Positions 7,787 to 16,586 of a stretch of 44,065 nt of DNA are shown one piece after another. The translations under genes and the position numbers were made by a program. The stretch is from Hydrogenophaga sp. (GTDB lineage Bacteria > Pseudomonadota > Gammaproteobacteria > Burkholderiales > Burkholderiaceae_C). The notes below the pieces were generated by a model. The model ran no database searches and was not told the DNA's origin. It saw nothing but the letters and a program-made list of their open reading frames with translations. The stretch lies in contig JACVCO010000024.1 of NCBI GenBank assembly GCA_016741995.1, forward strand, positions 1 to 44,065. The letters are read 5' to 3'. The number at the start of each line of letters is the position of its first letter. Positions within the stretch are counted from its first letter, which is position 1.

Positions 7787-8296
7787 ATGGACAAGCAAAC
7801 CGTCTTCTTCAAAACAGACCAGGGCCGCGAAGCCCTGAGCAGCCGCCCCGCGGGCCTGGGGCCGCGCCTGCGTTCCCTGCTCATCATGGTCGATGGCAAG
7901 CGCAGCGTGGGCGAGCTCGACAAGCTGCTCGGCAGCGAAGGTGCCGCTGCACCGCTGCTTGAGCAGTTGGTGGTGCAAGGCTGGGTCGAGGCCGAGGCGT
8001 CTGCGCCCGTGGCCGTGCCGGCGGTGTCGCCGGCCGCCGAGGGGCTAGTGACACTGCCCCCGCCGTCCGGTGATGCCTTGCCGTTCCCCGAGGCGCGCCG
8101 CCTCGTCGTGCGCTTCATCAACGATCAGCTCGGCCCGATGGGTGAGCCGCTGGCGATCAAGGTGGAGGGCTGCAAGAGCGCCGCCGACCTCCTGGCCGCG
8201 CTGCCGCGCATCCGGGACGGTTTGCGCAACTTCAAGAACGCGGCCACCGTGGCCCAGTTCGATCAGGACGTGGTACCGCGCCTGCCAGCGGTCTGA
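7787..8296 (+). CDS. Conserved hypothetical protein, 169 residues
   Basis: I do not recognise a named family. The N-terminal half (residues 1-70) is helical and reads like a small winged-helix module (RSLLIMVDGKRSVGELDKLL...LLEQLVVQGWVEAEA). A Pro/Ala-rich linker follows (about 70-100). The helical C-terminal domain contains RLVVRFINDQLGP and CKSAADLLAALPRIRDGLRNF. There is no signal peptide or membrane segment. The ATG at 7787 fits the conserved-looking MDKQTVFFKT start; GTG at 7784 is also possible. The last 34 bases overlap the 3' end of the convergent M61 peptidase gene. Confidence 0.72.
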   Translation: MDKQTVFFKTDQGREALSSRPAGLGPRLRSLLIMVDGKRSVGELDKLLGSEGAAAPLLEQLVVQGWVEAEASAPVAVPAVSPAAEGLVTLPPPSGDALPFPEARRLVVRFINDQLGPMGEPLAIKVEGCKSAADLLAALPRIRDGLRNFKNAATVAQFDQDVVPRLPAV

Positions 8297-10110
8297 GCCG
8301 GCGCGCTGTCGCCCACCAGCCAGGCGCCCAGGCGCGCAGCGTCGCCCACGGTCAGGCGCAAGGTCTTCTGCTCGTCGGGCCAGCCCAGCGGCAGCCGCAG
8401 CAGTTGCCGGTCGCGCGAGACCAGGGCCACCAGCTTGTCGCGCGTGCCGCGCAAGGCCCTCACGTCGTCGAGCCGTTGCACGCGCCAGGCCTCGGGCGCG
8501 CCGCCGCGCCGGGCGGGCGCGAACTCCACGCCCAGCCACTCGTCGCCCGCGGCCAGGCCGGCCGCTTCGCCCGCGCCACCGCGCAGCACGGTCTTCACCT
8601 GGATCGCGCCGCCGGTTTCGCCCACGCGCAGACCGAGTTGCTGGGCCAGCGGCGCGGGTTCGTGCTGCACCTTGGCGCCCAGCGCCTGCAGCAGCGGCTC
8701 CAGCGGCAGGTCGCCGGTGGTGTGCACCCAGGCGTCGAGCTCGCCATCGAATGACCGGCCGCCGATCTGGCGCAGCACCTTGCGCAGGTCGGCTTCGCGC
8801 ATGGGGCCGGCTTCGCAACGCTGCCACAGCGCGCGCATCACGGCGTCGAGCGAGCCCGTGCCCTCCTGGCGCAGGGTGAGGTCCAGCGCCAGCGCCACCA
8901 GCGAACCCTTGGTGTAGTAGCTCACCGTGGCGTTGGGCGTGTTCTCGCCCACGCGGTAGTACTTGGTCCAGGCATCGAAGCTGGCCTGCGCCACGCTCTG
9001 CACGTGCCGGCCCGGCGTCTGCTGCACCTGGTTGACGTTCTTGGCCACGAGCTGCAGGTAGGTGGCGTCGTCGATCAGCCCGGCGCGGCGCAGGAACAGG
9101 TCGTCGTAGTAGCTGGTGAGGCCTTCGAAGAACCAGAGCAGGGTGGTGTGGTTCTCGCGGTCGTAGTCGTAGCGCGCGAACTCGGCCGGGCGCAAACGCT
9201 TCACGTTCCAGGTGTGGAAGTACTCGTGGCTGATGAGGCCGAGCAGCGTGGTGTAGCCATCGGTGGCTTTCAAGGCAGCGGGTTTGGCGTCGCCCGTGCG
9301 GCGCGCGGGCAGGTCGCTGCGCTGGCAGATCAGGGCGGTGCTGTTGCGGTGTTCGAGGCCGCCGTAGCCGTCGCCACTGGCGTGCAGCATGAACACGTAG
9401 CGATCGAACGGCGGCGCGCCGTCGCCGTGCCAGAAAGCGATCTGCGTTTCGCAGATGCGCCGCGTGTCCTCGATCAGGCGCTCGGTGTCGACCCAGCCAC
9501 CGAGGCCGGTGACCACGAAGCGGTGCGGTACGCCGCCGGCGGTGAATTCGGCGCTGAAGAAGCGGCCGAGGGTGACGGGGCAGTCGGCGAGCTCGTCGTA
9601 GTGGGCCGCGCGGTGGGTGCCCCAGCCCTGTTCGTCCACGCGTTGGGGCGCCAGGCCCGTGGCCACCGACCAGTCGGCCGGCGCGTTGCCGCGCGCGATC
9701 TCCAGCGTGTGCGGCGCGTCTTCCTGGCCAAGCACGCGCAAGCAGGTGCTGGTGGCGTTGAAGAAGCCGCGGGTGGTGTCGAGCCAGGCCGTGCGCACGG
9801 AGGCGTCGAAGGCATAGATCTCGTAGCGCAGTTCCAGCGCCTCGCCGGCGGCGCAGTCGGCCTGCCAGCGGTGCTTGTCGAGCTGCTTCAGGGCCACGGG
9901 CTGGTTGCCCTGGCGCGCCTGCAGGTGTTGCAGGTGTTGCGAGAACTCGCGCACAAGGTAGCTGCCGGGAATCCACACCGGCAGCGCGAAGCGCTGGGCC
10001 CGCGCGGGCCGCGCCACCGTGAGCGTCACGGTGAACAGGTGGGCGTGAAGCTCGGTGGGCTCGATGCGGTAGTGCACCGCAGCGGCCGGCTTGCCGCGCG
10101 GCCTGCTCAT
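8263..10110 (-). CDS. M61 family (glycyl aminopeptidase-like) metallopeptidase with PDZ domain
   Basis: This 615-residue protein has three parts: an N-terminal beta-rich M61 domain, a gluzincin catalytic domain with zinc motif HEYFH (His295, Glu296, His299; the third ligand is probably Glu329 in WFFEGLTSYYDD), and a C-terminal PDZ domain (~500-580). M61 enzymes remove N-terminal Gly or Ala residues; the physiological substrate in proteobacteria is unknown. I see no signal peptide from the chosen ATG at 10110, so cytoplasmic location is likely. The start overlaps the dsbC-like stop (ATGA), implying coupling. The 3' end overlaps the convergent gene by 34 bases and no terminator is visible. Confidence 0.92.
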   Translation of the reverse strand: MSRPRGKPAAAVHYRIEPTELHAHLFTVTLTVARPARAQRFALPVWIPGSYLVREFSQHLQHLQARQGNQPVALKQLDKHRWQADCAAGEALELRYEIYAFDASVRTAWLDTTRGFFNATSTCLRVLGQEDAPHTLEIARGNAPADWSVATGLAPQRVDEQGWGTHRAAHYDELADCPVTLGRFFSAEFTAGGVPHRFVVTGLGGWVDTERLIEDTRRICETQIAFWHGDGAPPFDRYVFMLHASGDGYGGLEHRNSTALICQRSDLPARRTGDAKPAALKATDGYTTLLGLISHEYFHTWNVKRLRPAEFARYDYDRENHTTLLWFFEGLTSYYDDLFLRRAGLIDDATYLQLVAKNVNQVQQTPGRHVQSVAQASFDAWTKYYRVGENTPNATVSYYTKGSLVALALDLTLRQEGTGSLDAVMRALWQRCEAGPMREADLRKVLRQIGGRSFDGELDAWVHTTGDLPLEPLLQALGAKVQHEPAPLAQQLGLRVGETGGAIQVKTVLRGGAGEAAGLAAGDEWLGVEFAPARRGGAPEAWRVQRLDDVRALRGTRDKLVALVSRDRQLLRLPLGWPDEQKTLRLTVGDAARLGAWLVGDSAPAQTAGRRGTTS

Positions 10111-10826
10111 CGCGCCTTGGCTTCCTTGAGGGCGTACTCCAGGCGATCGGCGGGGATGTAGCCCGGCACGCGGGTGTCGTTCACGAAGATCAGTGTGGGC
10201 GTGCCGTTGATGCCATGCTTGGCCGCGAGCTTGCTGTTGCGTTCGATGGCCGCGGTGTCGCACTGCGCGGCCTCGGGCGGCTGCTGGTTGATCATCCAGC
10301 TGGTGTAGGTCTTGGCGCGGTCCTTGGCGCACCAGATGCGGCGCGATTTGTCGGCCGAGTCGGGGCCGAGCACGGGGATCAGGAACACATGCACCGTCAC
10401 GTCGTCGATCTTGGACAGCTCGTTGTGCAGCCGCTTGCAGTAGCCGCAGTTCGGGTCCTCGAACACCGCCACCTGGCGCGTGCCCTTGCCCTTGACGAGC
10501 TTGAACGAGTCCTTGAAGGGCAGGTCCTTGAAGGCAATGGCGTTGAGCTTTTCCATGCGCGCCTCGGTGAGGTTCTCGCGCGTGCGGGTGTCGAACAGCG
10601 AGCCCTGCAGCATCAGGTAGTTGCCACCGTCGTCGGTGTAGGCCAGCCGGTTGCCGGGCAGGCGGATTTCCCACAGGCCGGGGAAGGGCGTCTTGTTCAC
10701 CTCCTCGATGGCCGGGAAGTCGGGCAACCGCTCGGCGATGTTCTTGCGGATGGCGGCTTCCTGGGCGCTCGCGGCAAAGCAGGCGCCGGCCAGCAGGGCC
10801 AGCAGCAGGGTCTTGAAGGGTTTCAT
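10107..10826 (-). CDS. dsbC: Periplasmic DsbC-type disulfide isomerase/thioredoxin-fold protein
   Basis: The 239-residue protein has a Sec signal peptide (residues 1-22, ASA-Q). The short N-terminal dimerisation region ends near residue 80 (TPFPGLWEIRLPGNRLAYTD). A thioredoxin-fold domain follows with active site CGYC (Cys127-Cys130) and a cis-Pro loop GINGTPTLIF. CGYC is the DsbC/DsbG motif. DsbC rearranges wrong disulfides and is kept reduced by DsbD. Two further cysteines (in IWCAKD and AAQCDT) match the structural disulfide of DsbC. It lies between ubiH-like and M61 genes, 32 bases after the former. Confidence 0.93.
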   Translation of the reverse strand: MKPFKTLLLALLAGACFAASAQEAAIRKNIAERLPDFPAIEEVNKTPFPGLWEIRLPGNRLAYTDDGGNYLMLQGSLFDTRTRENLTEARMEKLNAIAFKDLPFKDSFKLVKGKGTRQVAVFEDPNCGYCKRLHNELSKIDDVTVHVFLIPVLGPDSADKSRRIWCAKDRAKTYTSWMINQQPPEAAQCDTAAIERNSKLAAKHGINGTPTLIFVNDTRVPGYIPADRLEYALKEAKAR

Positions 10827-10858
10827 CGGTGGGGTCCTGCGCGGAGGCGGGTGAATAT

Positions 10859-11995
10859 TCAGAGGGACAGGCCCATGGCCTGGCGTGCGAACCAACGTTT
10901 CAGGGGGCCGCTGCGGTCGAAGCCGGACAGGCCCCGGTTGCGCAGCATCTGCACCCGGGTATCGGCCAGTCCGAACAGCGAGAACAGGCCGTCCGTCACC
11001 CAGGCCATGGCCTGCACGTCGGCCGCGCGGGCCCGCTCGTAGCGTCTGAGCAGTTTCGGGTCGTCGAGTTCACGCCAGTATTCGCGCGCATGCAGCACCC
11101 GCGCCAGCTCAGCGGCGTCGGCCAGGCCGAGGTTGAGCCCCTGGCCGGCCAGTGGGTGCACCGCGTGCGCGGCATCGCCCGCCAGCACCACGGTGCCTTC
11201 GGGCCCGGGGGCGATCCAGCGTCGCGCGCGCGACAGCTGCAACGGCCAGGCCTGCGGCGCGCCCAGCAGGTGCAGATCGCCCAGCGCCTGCTGGCTGCGC
11301 GCCTGCACCGCCTGGGCAAAGGCCGCGGGTTCCGCGCGCAGCCAGTCGTCGGCCTTCTCGGCCGGCAACGACCACACCAGCGCGAGCTCGTGCCCGCCAT
11401 CGCCGCCCAGCGGCAGCAGCGCGAGCACCTCGCCGTCGGCGAACCACTGCCGCGCGATGCCGCCATGCGGCTGCGCCGCGCGCAGGCGCGCCGCGACGGC
11501 CTTGTGCGGGTAAGGGCGCACCTCGTGTTCGATGCCCAGGGCCTCGCGCGTGGCGCTGTGGCGGCCCTCGCAGACCACGGTGAGGCGCGTCGCGGGCGCC
11601 TCGCTCACGCGCTCGACGCCGGCGGCGAAGCCGATGGCCTCGCCCAGGCGGCGCTCGAGCGCGGGCACGTCGACGATCCAGGTGAGCGCCTCGGCGCCGA
11701 GCTCGGCGGCGTCGAAGCGCAGCGCGCCGTCGGCATCGCCGTGCACCTGCATGCCGTGCACGGGGGTCACGGCGCCGGGCACGTCGTCGGGCCAGGCGCG
11801 CAGGGCGCGCAGCAGGTCGCGCGAGGCGGTGTTGAGGGCGTAGGCGCGCACGTCGTCGGGGCGGGGGGCGCCAGCGCCGGCCAGCAGGGCCACGCGCAGG
11901 CGGTCCTGGGCGAGCAGCAAGGCCAGGGCCTGGCCGACCACGCCCGCGCCGCGAATGACCACGTCGGCGCGTCGTGCAGAGGCGTTGGAAGACAT
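10859..11995 (-). CDS. UbiH/UbiF-family FAD-dependent ubiquinone hydroxylase
   Basis: This class A flavoprotein monooxygenase has 378 residues. The Rossmann FAD motif is RGAGVVGQALALLLA near the start, and the second FAD motif of the UbiH/F/I family is GDAAHAVHPLAGQGLNLGLAD. Such enzymes hydroxylate the ubiquinone ring. Which position (C1, C5 or C6) this one modifies cannot be told from sequence alone, since Burkholderiales use several combinations. A DG-type motif (VVCEGRHSATRE) is present but has CEGR where most paralogues have a DGxxS core. The gene starts an operon with the dsbC-like and M61 genes and is divergent from the MOSC gene (62-bp gap). Confidence 0.9.
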   Translation of the reverse strand: MSSNASARRADVVIRGAGVVGQALALLLAQDRLRVALLAGAGAPRPDDVRAYALNTASRDLLRALRAWPDDVPGAVTPVHGMQVHGDADGALRFDAAELGAEALTWIVDVPALERRLGEAIGFAAGVERVSEAPATRLTVVCEGRHSATREALGIEHEVRPYPHKAVAARLRAAQPHGGIARQWFADGEVLALLPLGGDGGHELALVWSLPAEKADDWLRAEPAAFAQAVQARSQQALGDLHLLGAPQAWPLQLSRARRWIAPGPEGTVVLAGDAAHAVHPLAGQGLNLGLADAAELARVLHAREYWRELDDPKLLRRYERARAADVQAMAWVTDGLFSLFGLADTRVQMLRNRGLSGFDRSGPLKRWFARQAMGLSL

Positions 11996-12057
11996 GCCGG
12001 CATTCTAGAAGCGGGCACAATCCGGCGCTTTCGCGCCACCCCGAACCCCCGACCGCC

Positions 12058-12942
12058 ATGACCGACGCCGCCGACGTGCAAGCCACCATCGAAGAACTCT
12101 GGGTCTACCCGGTGAAATCCTGCGCCGGCGTGCGGCTCGACGAAGCCGAGCTCACCGACACTGGCCTGCTCTACGACCGCGCGTGGATGGTGGTGGATGC
12201 GCAGGGCGAGTTCGTGAGCCAGCGCGAGCTGCCGCGCATGGCGCTGATCCAGCCGACCTTCAAGATGGGGCAGCTCGTGCTGCGCGCGCCGGGCATGCTG
12301 GCCTTGCACCTGCAGCTCGACGCGGTGGAGGGGCCGCTCAAGGTGCGTGTGTGGAACGACGAGGTCGAGGCCTGGGACATGGGCGACCTCGCCGCGCAGT
12401 GGTTCAGCGATTTCCTGGGGGCCGATGCGCCGGCTTCGCTGAAACAATTGCGCTTGGCCCGTTTCGACCCCGAGGTGAAGCGCCCGAGCGACCCGAAGTG
12501 GACCGGCGGGCGCGAGGCCGGCACCCAGTTCGCCGATGGCTTTGCGCTGCTGGTGACGAGCACCGCCTCGCTCGACGAACTGAACGAACGCCTCGTGGCG
12601 GGCGGACACCCGAAGGTCGACCAGCGCCGGGTGCGCCCGAACATCGTGCTCGGTGGGGTGCAATCGCACGACGAGGACCGCGTGGGGGCGCTGCGTATCG
12701 AGACCGCCGCCGGCGCGGCCGTGATCGAGCCCGTGAAGCCCTGCGCGCGCTGCCCCATTCCCGACGTGAACCCGGACACCGCCGAGACCGGCACCGCGGT
12801 CAATGACACCCTGCGCACCTACCGCGCAGATCCGCGCGTCAACGGCGGGCTCACCTTCGGCATGAACGCCATCGTGCTGGAAGGCGATGGCCAGGTGCTG
12901 CGCGTGGGCCAGCGCGTCAGCGCGGGCTGGCGCTTCGACTGA
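12058..12942 (+). CDS. MOSC domain protein (YcbX/MARC-like)
   Basis: The 294-residue protein has an N-terminal MOSC beta-barrel domain (ELWVYPVKSCAGVRL, LLYDRAWMVVD, about 10-120) and a C-terminal MOSC domain (about 140-290). Members bind molybdenum cofactor and, in the YcbX/mARC group, reduce N-hydroxylated compounds. The cysteine that ligates molybdenum in this group is probably the first Cys in KPCARCPIPDVN. There is no fused 2Fe-2S ferredoxin domain, unlike YcbX of E. coli, so a separate electron donor would be needed. ATG at 12058 opens the usual IEELWVYPVKS start. Its 3' end is 53 bases before ychF. Confidence 0.93.
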   Translation: MTDAADVQATIEELWVYPVKSCAGVRLDEAELTDTGLLYDRAWMVVDAQGEFVSQRELPRMALIQPTFKMGQLVLRAPGMLALHLQLDAVEGPLKVRVWNDEVEAWDMGDLAAQWFSDFLGADAPASLKQLRLARFDPEVKRPSDPKWTGGREAGTQFADGFALLVTSTASLDELNERLVAGGHPKVDQRRVRPNIVLGGVQSHDEDRVGALRIETAAGAAVIEPVKPCARCPIPDVNPDTAETGTAVNDTLRTYRADPRVNGGLTFGMNAIVLEGDGQVLRVGQRVSAGWRFD

Positions 12943-12953
12943 AGCCCGCCCCG

Positions 12954-12959
12954 TAAAAT
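12954..12959 (+). promoter_or_regulatory. Possible -10 box upstream of ychF
   Basis: TAAAAT 36 bases before the ychF start, between the MOSC stop and ychF. No good -35 hexamer is seen at 16-18 bases; the assignment rests on the -10 match and position. Confidence 0.3.
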
Positions 12960-12995
12960 CGCGGGTTTTCCGATTTCCGGACGAAAGCCCTCCCC

Positions 12996-14087
12996 ATGAG
13001 TTTGAAATGCGGCATCGTGGGCCTGCCCAACGTGGGCAAGTCCACGCTCTTCAACGCCCTCACCAAGGCCGGCATCGCGGCCGAGAACTACCCCTTCTGC
13101 ACCATCGAGCCCAACACCGGCGTGGTGGAAGTGCCCGACCCGCGCCTGGCGCAGCTCGCGGCCATCGTGAACCCGCAGCGCACCGTACCGGCCATCGTGG
13201 AGTTCGTCGATATCGCGGGCCTGGTGGCGGGGGCGAGCACGGGTGAAGGCCTGGGCAACAAGTTCCTCGCGCACATCCGCGAGACGGACGCCATCGTCAA
13301 CGTGGTGCGTTGCTTCGAAGACCCGAACGTGATCCACGTGGCCAACAAGGTCGACCCGATCGCCGACATCGAGGTCATCCAGACCGAGCTCTGCCTGGCC
13401 GACCTGGCCTCGGTGGAGAAGGCCTTGCACCGCGTGACCAAGACCGCGCGCTCCGGTGACAAGGAGTCGATCAAGCAGGTGGCGATCCTGGAGAAATGCC
13501 GGGCCGCGCTGAACGACACGCAGCCGGTGCGCACCATCGATTTCAGCAAGGAAGAGCTGGTTCACCTCAAGCAGTTCTTCCTGATCACGGCCAAGCCCGC
13601 GATGTTCGTGGCCAACGTGTCGGAAGACGGCTTCGAGAACAACCCGCTGCTGGACCGCCTCACGGAATTCGCGGCGAAGCAGAACGCGCCCGTGGTGGCC
13701 ATCTGCGCCAAGATCGAGGCGGAACTGTCCGAGATGGACGACGCCGACCGGCTCGAATTCCTCAAGGAGCTGGGCCAGGAAGAACCCGGCCTGAACCGCC
13801 TGATCCGCGCCGCCTACGGCCTGCTGGGCCTGCAGACCTACTTCACCGCGGGCGAGAAGGAAGTGCGCGCCTGGACCATCCACAAGGGCGACACCGGCCC
13901 GCAGGCGGCTGGCGTCATCCACACCGACTTCGAGAAGGGCTACATCCGGGCCCAGACCATCGCCTTCGACGACTACATCGCCCACAAGGGCGAGCAGGGC
14001 GCGAAGGAGGCCGGCAAGATGCGCGCCGAAGGCAAGGAATACGTCGTGCAGGACGGCGACGTGATGAACTTCCTCTTCAGCGGCTGA
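12996..14087 (+). CDS. ychF: Redox-regulated ATPase YchF (OLA1 family)
   Basis: The 363-residue protein is a universally conserved TRAFAC NTPase. It has a P-loop GLPNVGKST at residues 9-17, a switch [12 protein letters not shown] and a C-terminal TGS domain ([16 protein letters not shown] onwards). YchF/OLA1 prefers ATP over GTP because its G4 motif departs from NKxD, binds ribosomes and is linked to the oxidative stress response. The sequence is full length. The stop overlaps the start of the following S4-domain gene (TGATG), so the two are translationally coupled. Confidence 0.97.
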   Translation: MSLKCGIVGLPNVGKSTLFNALTKAGIAAENYPFCTIEPNTGVVEVPDPRLAQLAAIVNPQRTVPAIVEFVDIAGLVAGASTGEGLGNKFLAHIRETDAIVNVVRCFEDPNVIHVANKVDPIADIEVIQTELCLADLASVEKALHRVTKTARSGDKESIKQVAILEKCRAALNDTQPVRTIDFSKEELVHLKQFFLITAKPAMFVANVSEDGFENNPLLDRLTEFAAKQNAPVVAICAKIEAELSEMDDADRLEFLKELGQEEPGLNRLIRAAYGLLGLQTYFTAGEKEVRAWTIHKGDTGPQAAGVIHTDFEKGYIRAQTIAFDDYIAHKGEQGAKEAGKMRAEGKEYVVQDGDVMNFLFSG

Positions 14088-14830
14088 TGGAAGAGGCACT
14101 GCGCCTGGCCAAGCGCGTGGCGGCGCAGCAGGCGTGCTCGCGCCAGCAGGCCGAGTTGCTCATCGTCGGCGGCTGGGTGCGCGTTGACGGCGAGACGGTG
14201 GAAGAACCGCAGGCGCGCGTGCGGCCGGAGCAGTTGGTCGAGATCGACCCCAAGGCGCGGCCCGAGCCCATCGCGCCGGTCACGCTGATCTGGCACAAGC
14301 CCGCTGGGCTGGCGGTGCCCGAAGAACCCGAACTGCCCGATGCCTGGGTGGCGCAGTGGCTGCCCGTGGCGCAGCGCCACGAGGGCGATGCCTCCCGCCT
14401 GCGGCCGCTGGGCGTACACCGGCGCCACCTGGCCGTGCTGGCGCCGCTGGGCGAGCTGGCCAGCGGCTTGATGGCCTTCACCCAGCACGCGGGCGTGGCA
14501 CGCCGGCTGGCCGATGTGCAACAGCCTCTGGAACACGAGTGGCTGATCGATGTGGAAGCGGACGTGCCCGACCGCGCGGCCGTGCTCGTGGCCCTGGCCC
14601 GGCCGGTTTACCTGCAACGCGAGCAGCAGCCCGCGGCGCGCGCCAGCTGGCAAAGCGAGCGCCGCCTGCGCCTGGTGATCAAGGGGCCGCGGCCCGGGCA
14701 GCTGGGCGCGCTGCTCGAACGAGTGCCGGTGCCCGTGGCGGCGGCACGGCGCCAGCGCATCGGCCGCGTGGGCCTGGGCGATTTGCCGCCCGGCCGCTGG
14801 CGCTACGCCAGCGCCGCCGAGCGCTTCTGA
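14087..14830 (+). CDS. S4-domain pseudouridine synthase-like protein, catalytic Asp missing
   Basis: The 247-residue protein has the RsuA/RluB/E/F architecture. An N-terminal S4 RNA-binding domain (about 1-55, LAKRVAAQQACSRQQAELLI) is followed by a core with TLIWHKPAG, where family members have the KPxG strand, and a C-terminal RQRIGRVGLGDLPPGRWR typical of the family. The usual catalytic segment GRLDxxTxGLLLLT reads PLGELASGLMAFT here (residues 120-132), with Gly122 where Asp belongs. The alternative alignment to PLGVHRRHLAVL also lacks Asp, and the KxYxV strand is replaced by EHEWLIDV. I infer an RNA-binding protein that no longer makes pseudouridine. It is coupled to ychF, and its last 28 bases overlap the convergent MFS gene. 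Confidence 0.85.
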   Translation: MEEALRLAKRVAAQQACSRQQAELLIVGGWVRVDGETVEEPQARVRPEQLVEIDPKARPEPIAPVTLIWHKPAGLAVPEEPELPDAWVAQWLPVAQRHEGDASRLRPLGVHRRHLAVLAPLGELASGLMAFTQHAGVARRLADVQQPLEHEWLIDVEADVPDRAAVLVALARPVYLQREQQPAARASWQSERRLRLVIKGPRPGQLGALLERVPVPVAAARRQRIGRVGLGDLPPGRWRYASAAERF

Positions 14831-15975
14831 CGCGCGGCCACCCAGACACTGAGCCCGATCGCCGACGCCATCACCACCAACCCCACCCAGTGCAGCTGCA
14901 GCATGCGGCCCTGGGCAATCATCAACCCGCCCAGCGCCGCGCCCAGGGCCTGCCCGCCGTACATGGCCGAGGTGTTGAGTGCCACCGTGGCCGGCGCGAG
15001 CACCGGTGACAGCTGAACCAGCCGTGCCTGCTGGGCCGAGTTGGCGGCGAAGCAGCCCAGGGCCCAGGGCACGATCACCAGCGCCTGCAGCCACCAGCTG
15101 CTGCGGCCCAGCGGCCACAGCAGCAGGCTGAGCGCGATCAGCGTCATCGTGATGAGCACCGCGCGCGGTGCGCCCATGCGGTCGATCTGGCGCGTGACCG
15201 CCATGTTGCCCAGCAGCCCGAACGCGCCGAACCACAGGAACAGCAGCGACAGCCCGGCGCCGCCCAGACCCAGGGTCTGGGTGAAGTAGGGCGCGAAGTA
15301 CGAGAACAGCGTGAACTGGCCGAACGCGAACAGCAGCGTGACGCCCACGGTCATCATCAGCGTGGCCGAGCCCAGCGTGCGGCTCCAGCCGTCGCGCGAG
15401 AGGGCGGCGGGCCGGATGCCGTCGGGCATCTCGCGCCAGACCCAGGCGCCACTCGCCAGCGACATCACCGCCACCAGGCCGAAGGCCCAGCGCCAGCCCG
15501 CTTCGCCGCCGATCCAGGCCGCCAGCGGCATGCCCATCACCGACGCGACCGACCAGCCGAGGAAGACGAAGGTGATGGCGCGCCCGCGCTGGTGGTCGGG
15601 CACCAGCAGGCCCACGCTGGCCGCGGCCTGCGGCGTGAACACCGCGGGCGAGATGACGGCCAGCACGCGCAAGGGCAGCAGCAGGCCGTAGTTCGGGGCC
15701 AGCGCACAGGCCGCGTGCAGCAGCCCGTACCAGACCAGCGACCAGGCCAGCAGGCGGCGCCGGTCCCAACCGGCCACGAGCGTGGCGAACAACGGCGCAC
15801 CCACGCCCATGAGGATGGCGGCCGCGGTGATGAGCTGGCCCGCCTGCGGGATGGACACGTTCAGCGATTGCGCGATGTCGTTGAGCGTGCCGGGCACCGC
15901 CATCACGCCGGTGCCGATGACGAAATTGCCGACCATGAGCGCCCACAGGGCGCGTGGCAACGCGGGTTGGTTCAT
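14803..15975 (-). CDS. MFS transporter, 12 membrane helices
   Basis: The 390-residue protein has about twelve hydrophobic helices in the major facilitator pattern. The loop 2-3 signature is GWDRRRLLAWSLV and the motif-C-like region is VFLGWSVASVMGMPLAAWIG. It most resembles the AraJ/drug:H+ antiporter-1 group (sugar or drug exporters). The substrate cannot be read from sequence. ATG at 15975 overlaps the yqaA-like stop (ATGA), so the two are coupled. The 3' end overlaps the S4-protein gene on the other strand. Confidence 0.9.
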   Translation of the reverse strand: MNQPALPRALWALMVGNFVIGTGVMAVPGTLNDIAQSLNVSIPQAGQLITAAAILMGVGAPLFATLVAGWDRRRLLAWSLVWYGLLHAACALAPNYGLLLPLRVLAVISPAVFTPQAAASVGLLVPDHQRGRAITFVFLGWSVASVMGMPLAAWIGGEAGWRWAFGLVAVMSLASGAWVWREMPDGIRPAALSRDGWSRTLGSATLMMTVGVTLLFAFGQFTLFSYFAPYFTQTLGLGGAGLSLLFLWFGAFGLLGNMAVTRQIDRMGAPRAVLITMTLIALSLLLWPLGRSSWWLQALVIVPWALGCFAANSAQQARLVQLSPVLAPATVALNTSAMYGGQALGAALGGLMIAQGRMLQLHWVGLVVMASAIGLSVWVAARQKRSAALA

Positions 15976-16454
15976 GGTTTCAACACCCCGGGAAAGGCCC
16001 ACAGCAGCGCGGCCGTCATGGTGAGGTAGCGGGCGAACTTGCCGATGGCCATGTAGGCCACGCAGGGCCAGAAGGGAAAACGCAGCCAGCCGGCCACGGC
16101 ACACAGTGGGTCGCCCACCACCGGCAGCCAGCTCAGCAGACAGGCCTTGGGGCCGAAGCGCTCCAGCCAGCGCAGTGCGCGCAGCTCGGTGGTGCTGCCG
16201 CGTGCGCGGTCCACCACCTTGTGCGTGCCCAGGCCCATGAGCCAGCTCACAGCGCCGCCCAGCGTGTTGCCCGCCGTGGCCACCAGGATGGCCGGCCAAA
16301 ACAGCTCGGGGTTGAGCTTGATCAGGCCGAACACCGCGGGCTCCGAACCCATGGGCAGCAGCGTGGCCGAGACGAACGCGACCACAAAGACCGTGCTCAG
16401 GCCCACCTCGGGCAAGGCGAGCCATTGGGCGAAGACGGAGAACCAGTCGGGCAT
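15972..16454 (-). CDS. YqaA family inner-membrane protein (SNARE-associated/DedA-like)
   Basis: The 160-residue protein carries the VTT/DedA-type core. A reentrant acidic segment (SATLLPMGSEPAVFGL) is followed by the glycine-rich GNTLGGAVSWLMG, and a second reentrant region PKACLLSWLPVVGDPLCAVAGWLR precedes the last helix. YqaA proteins are small members of the DedA superfamily, whose relatives move or scramble lipids; the function of YqaA itself is not established. The gene is first in a two-gene unit with the MFS transporter and is divergent from dusB. Confidence 0.9.
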   Translation of the reverse strand: MPDWFSVFAQWLALPEVGLSTVFVVAFVSATLLPMGSEPAVFGLIKLNPELFWPAILVATAGNTLGGAVSWLMGLGTHKVVDRARGSTTELRALRWLERFGPKACLLSWLPVVGDPLCAVAGWLRFPFWPCVAYMAIGKFARYLTMTAALLWAFPGVLKP

Positions 16455-16514
16455 GGGATGTGGGGCGGATCGGTGCGTTCCGTCGGACTCCCGTCTGCTG
16501 AAAAAACAGGCAGG

Positions 16515-16520
16515 TACAAT
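16515..16520 (+). promoter_or_regulatory. Possible -10 box of the dusB-fis-purH unit
   Basis: TACAAT lies 66 bases before the dusB ATG in the divergent 132-bp gap. No convincing -35 hexamer is at the right distance. Confidence 0.35.
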
Positions 16521-16586
16521 CCGCTCCCTTCGCGCCCGGCCGCCCGGCTCGCGGCGTACACAAGACCAAAGCATTCTCCCATCGCC

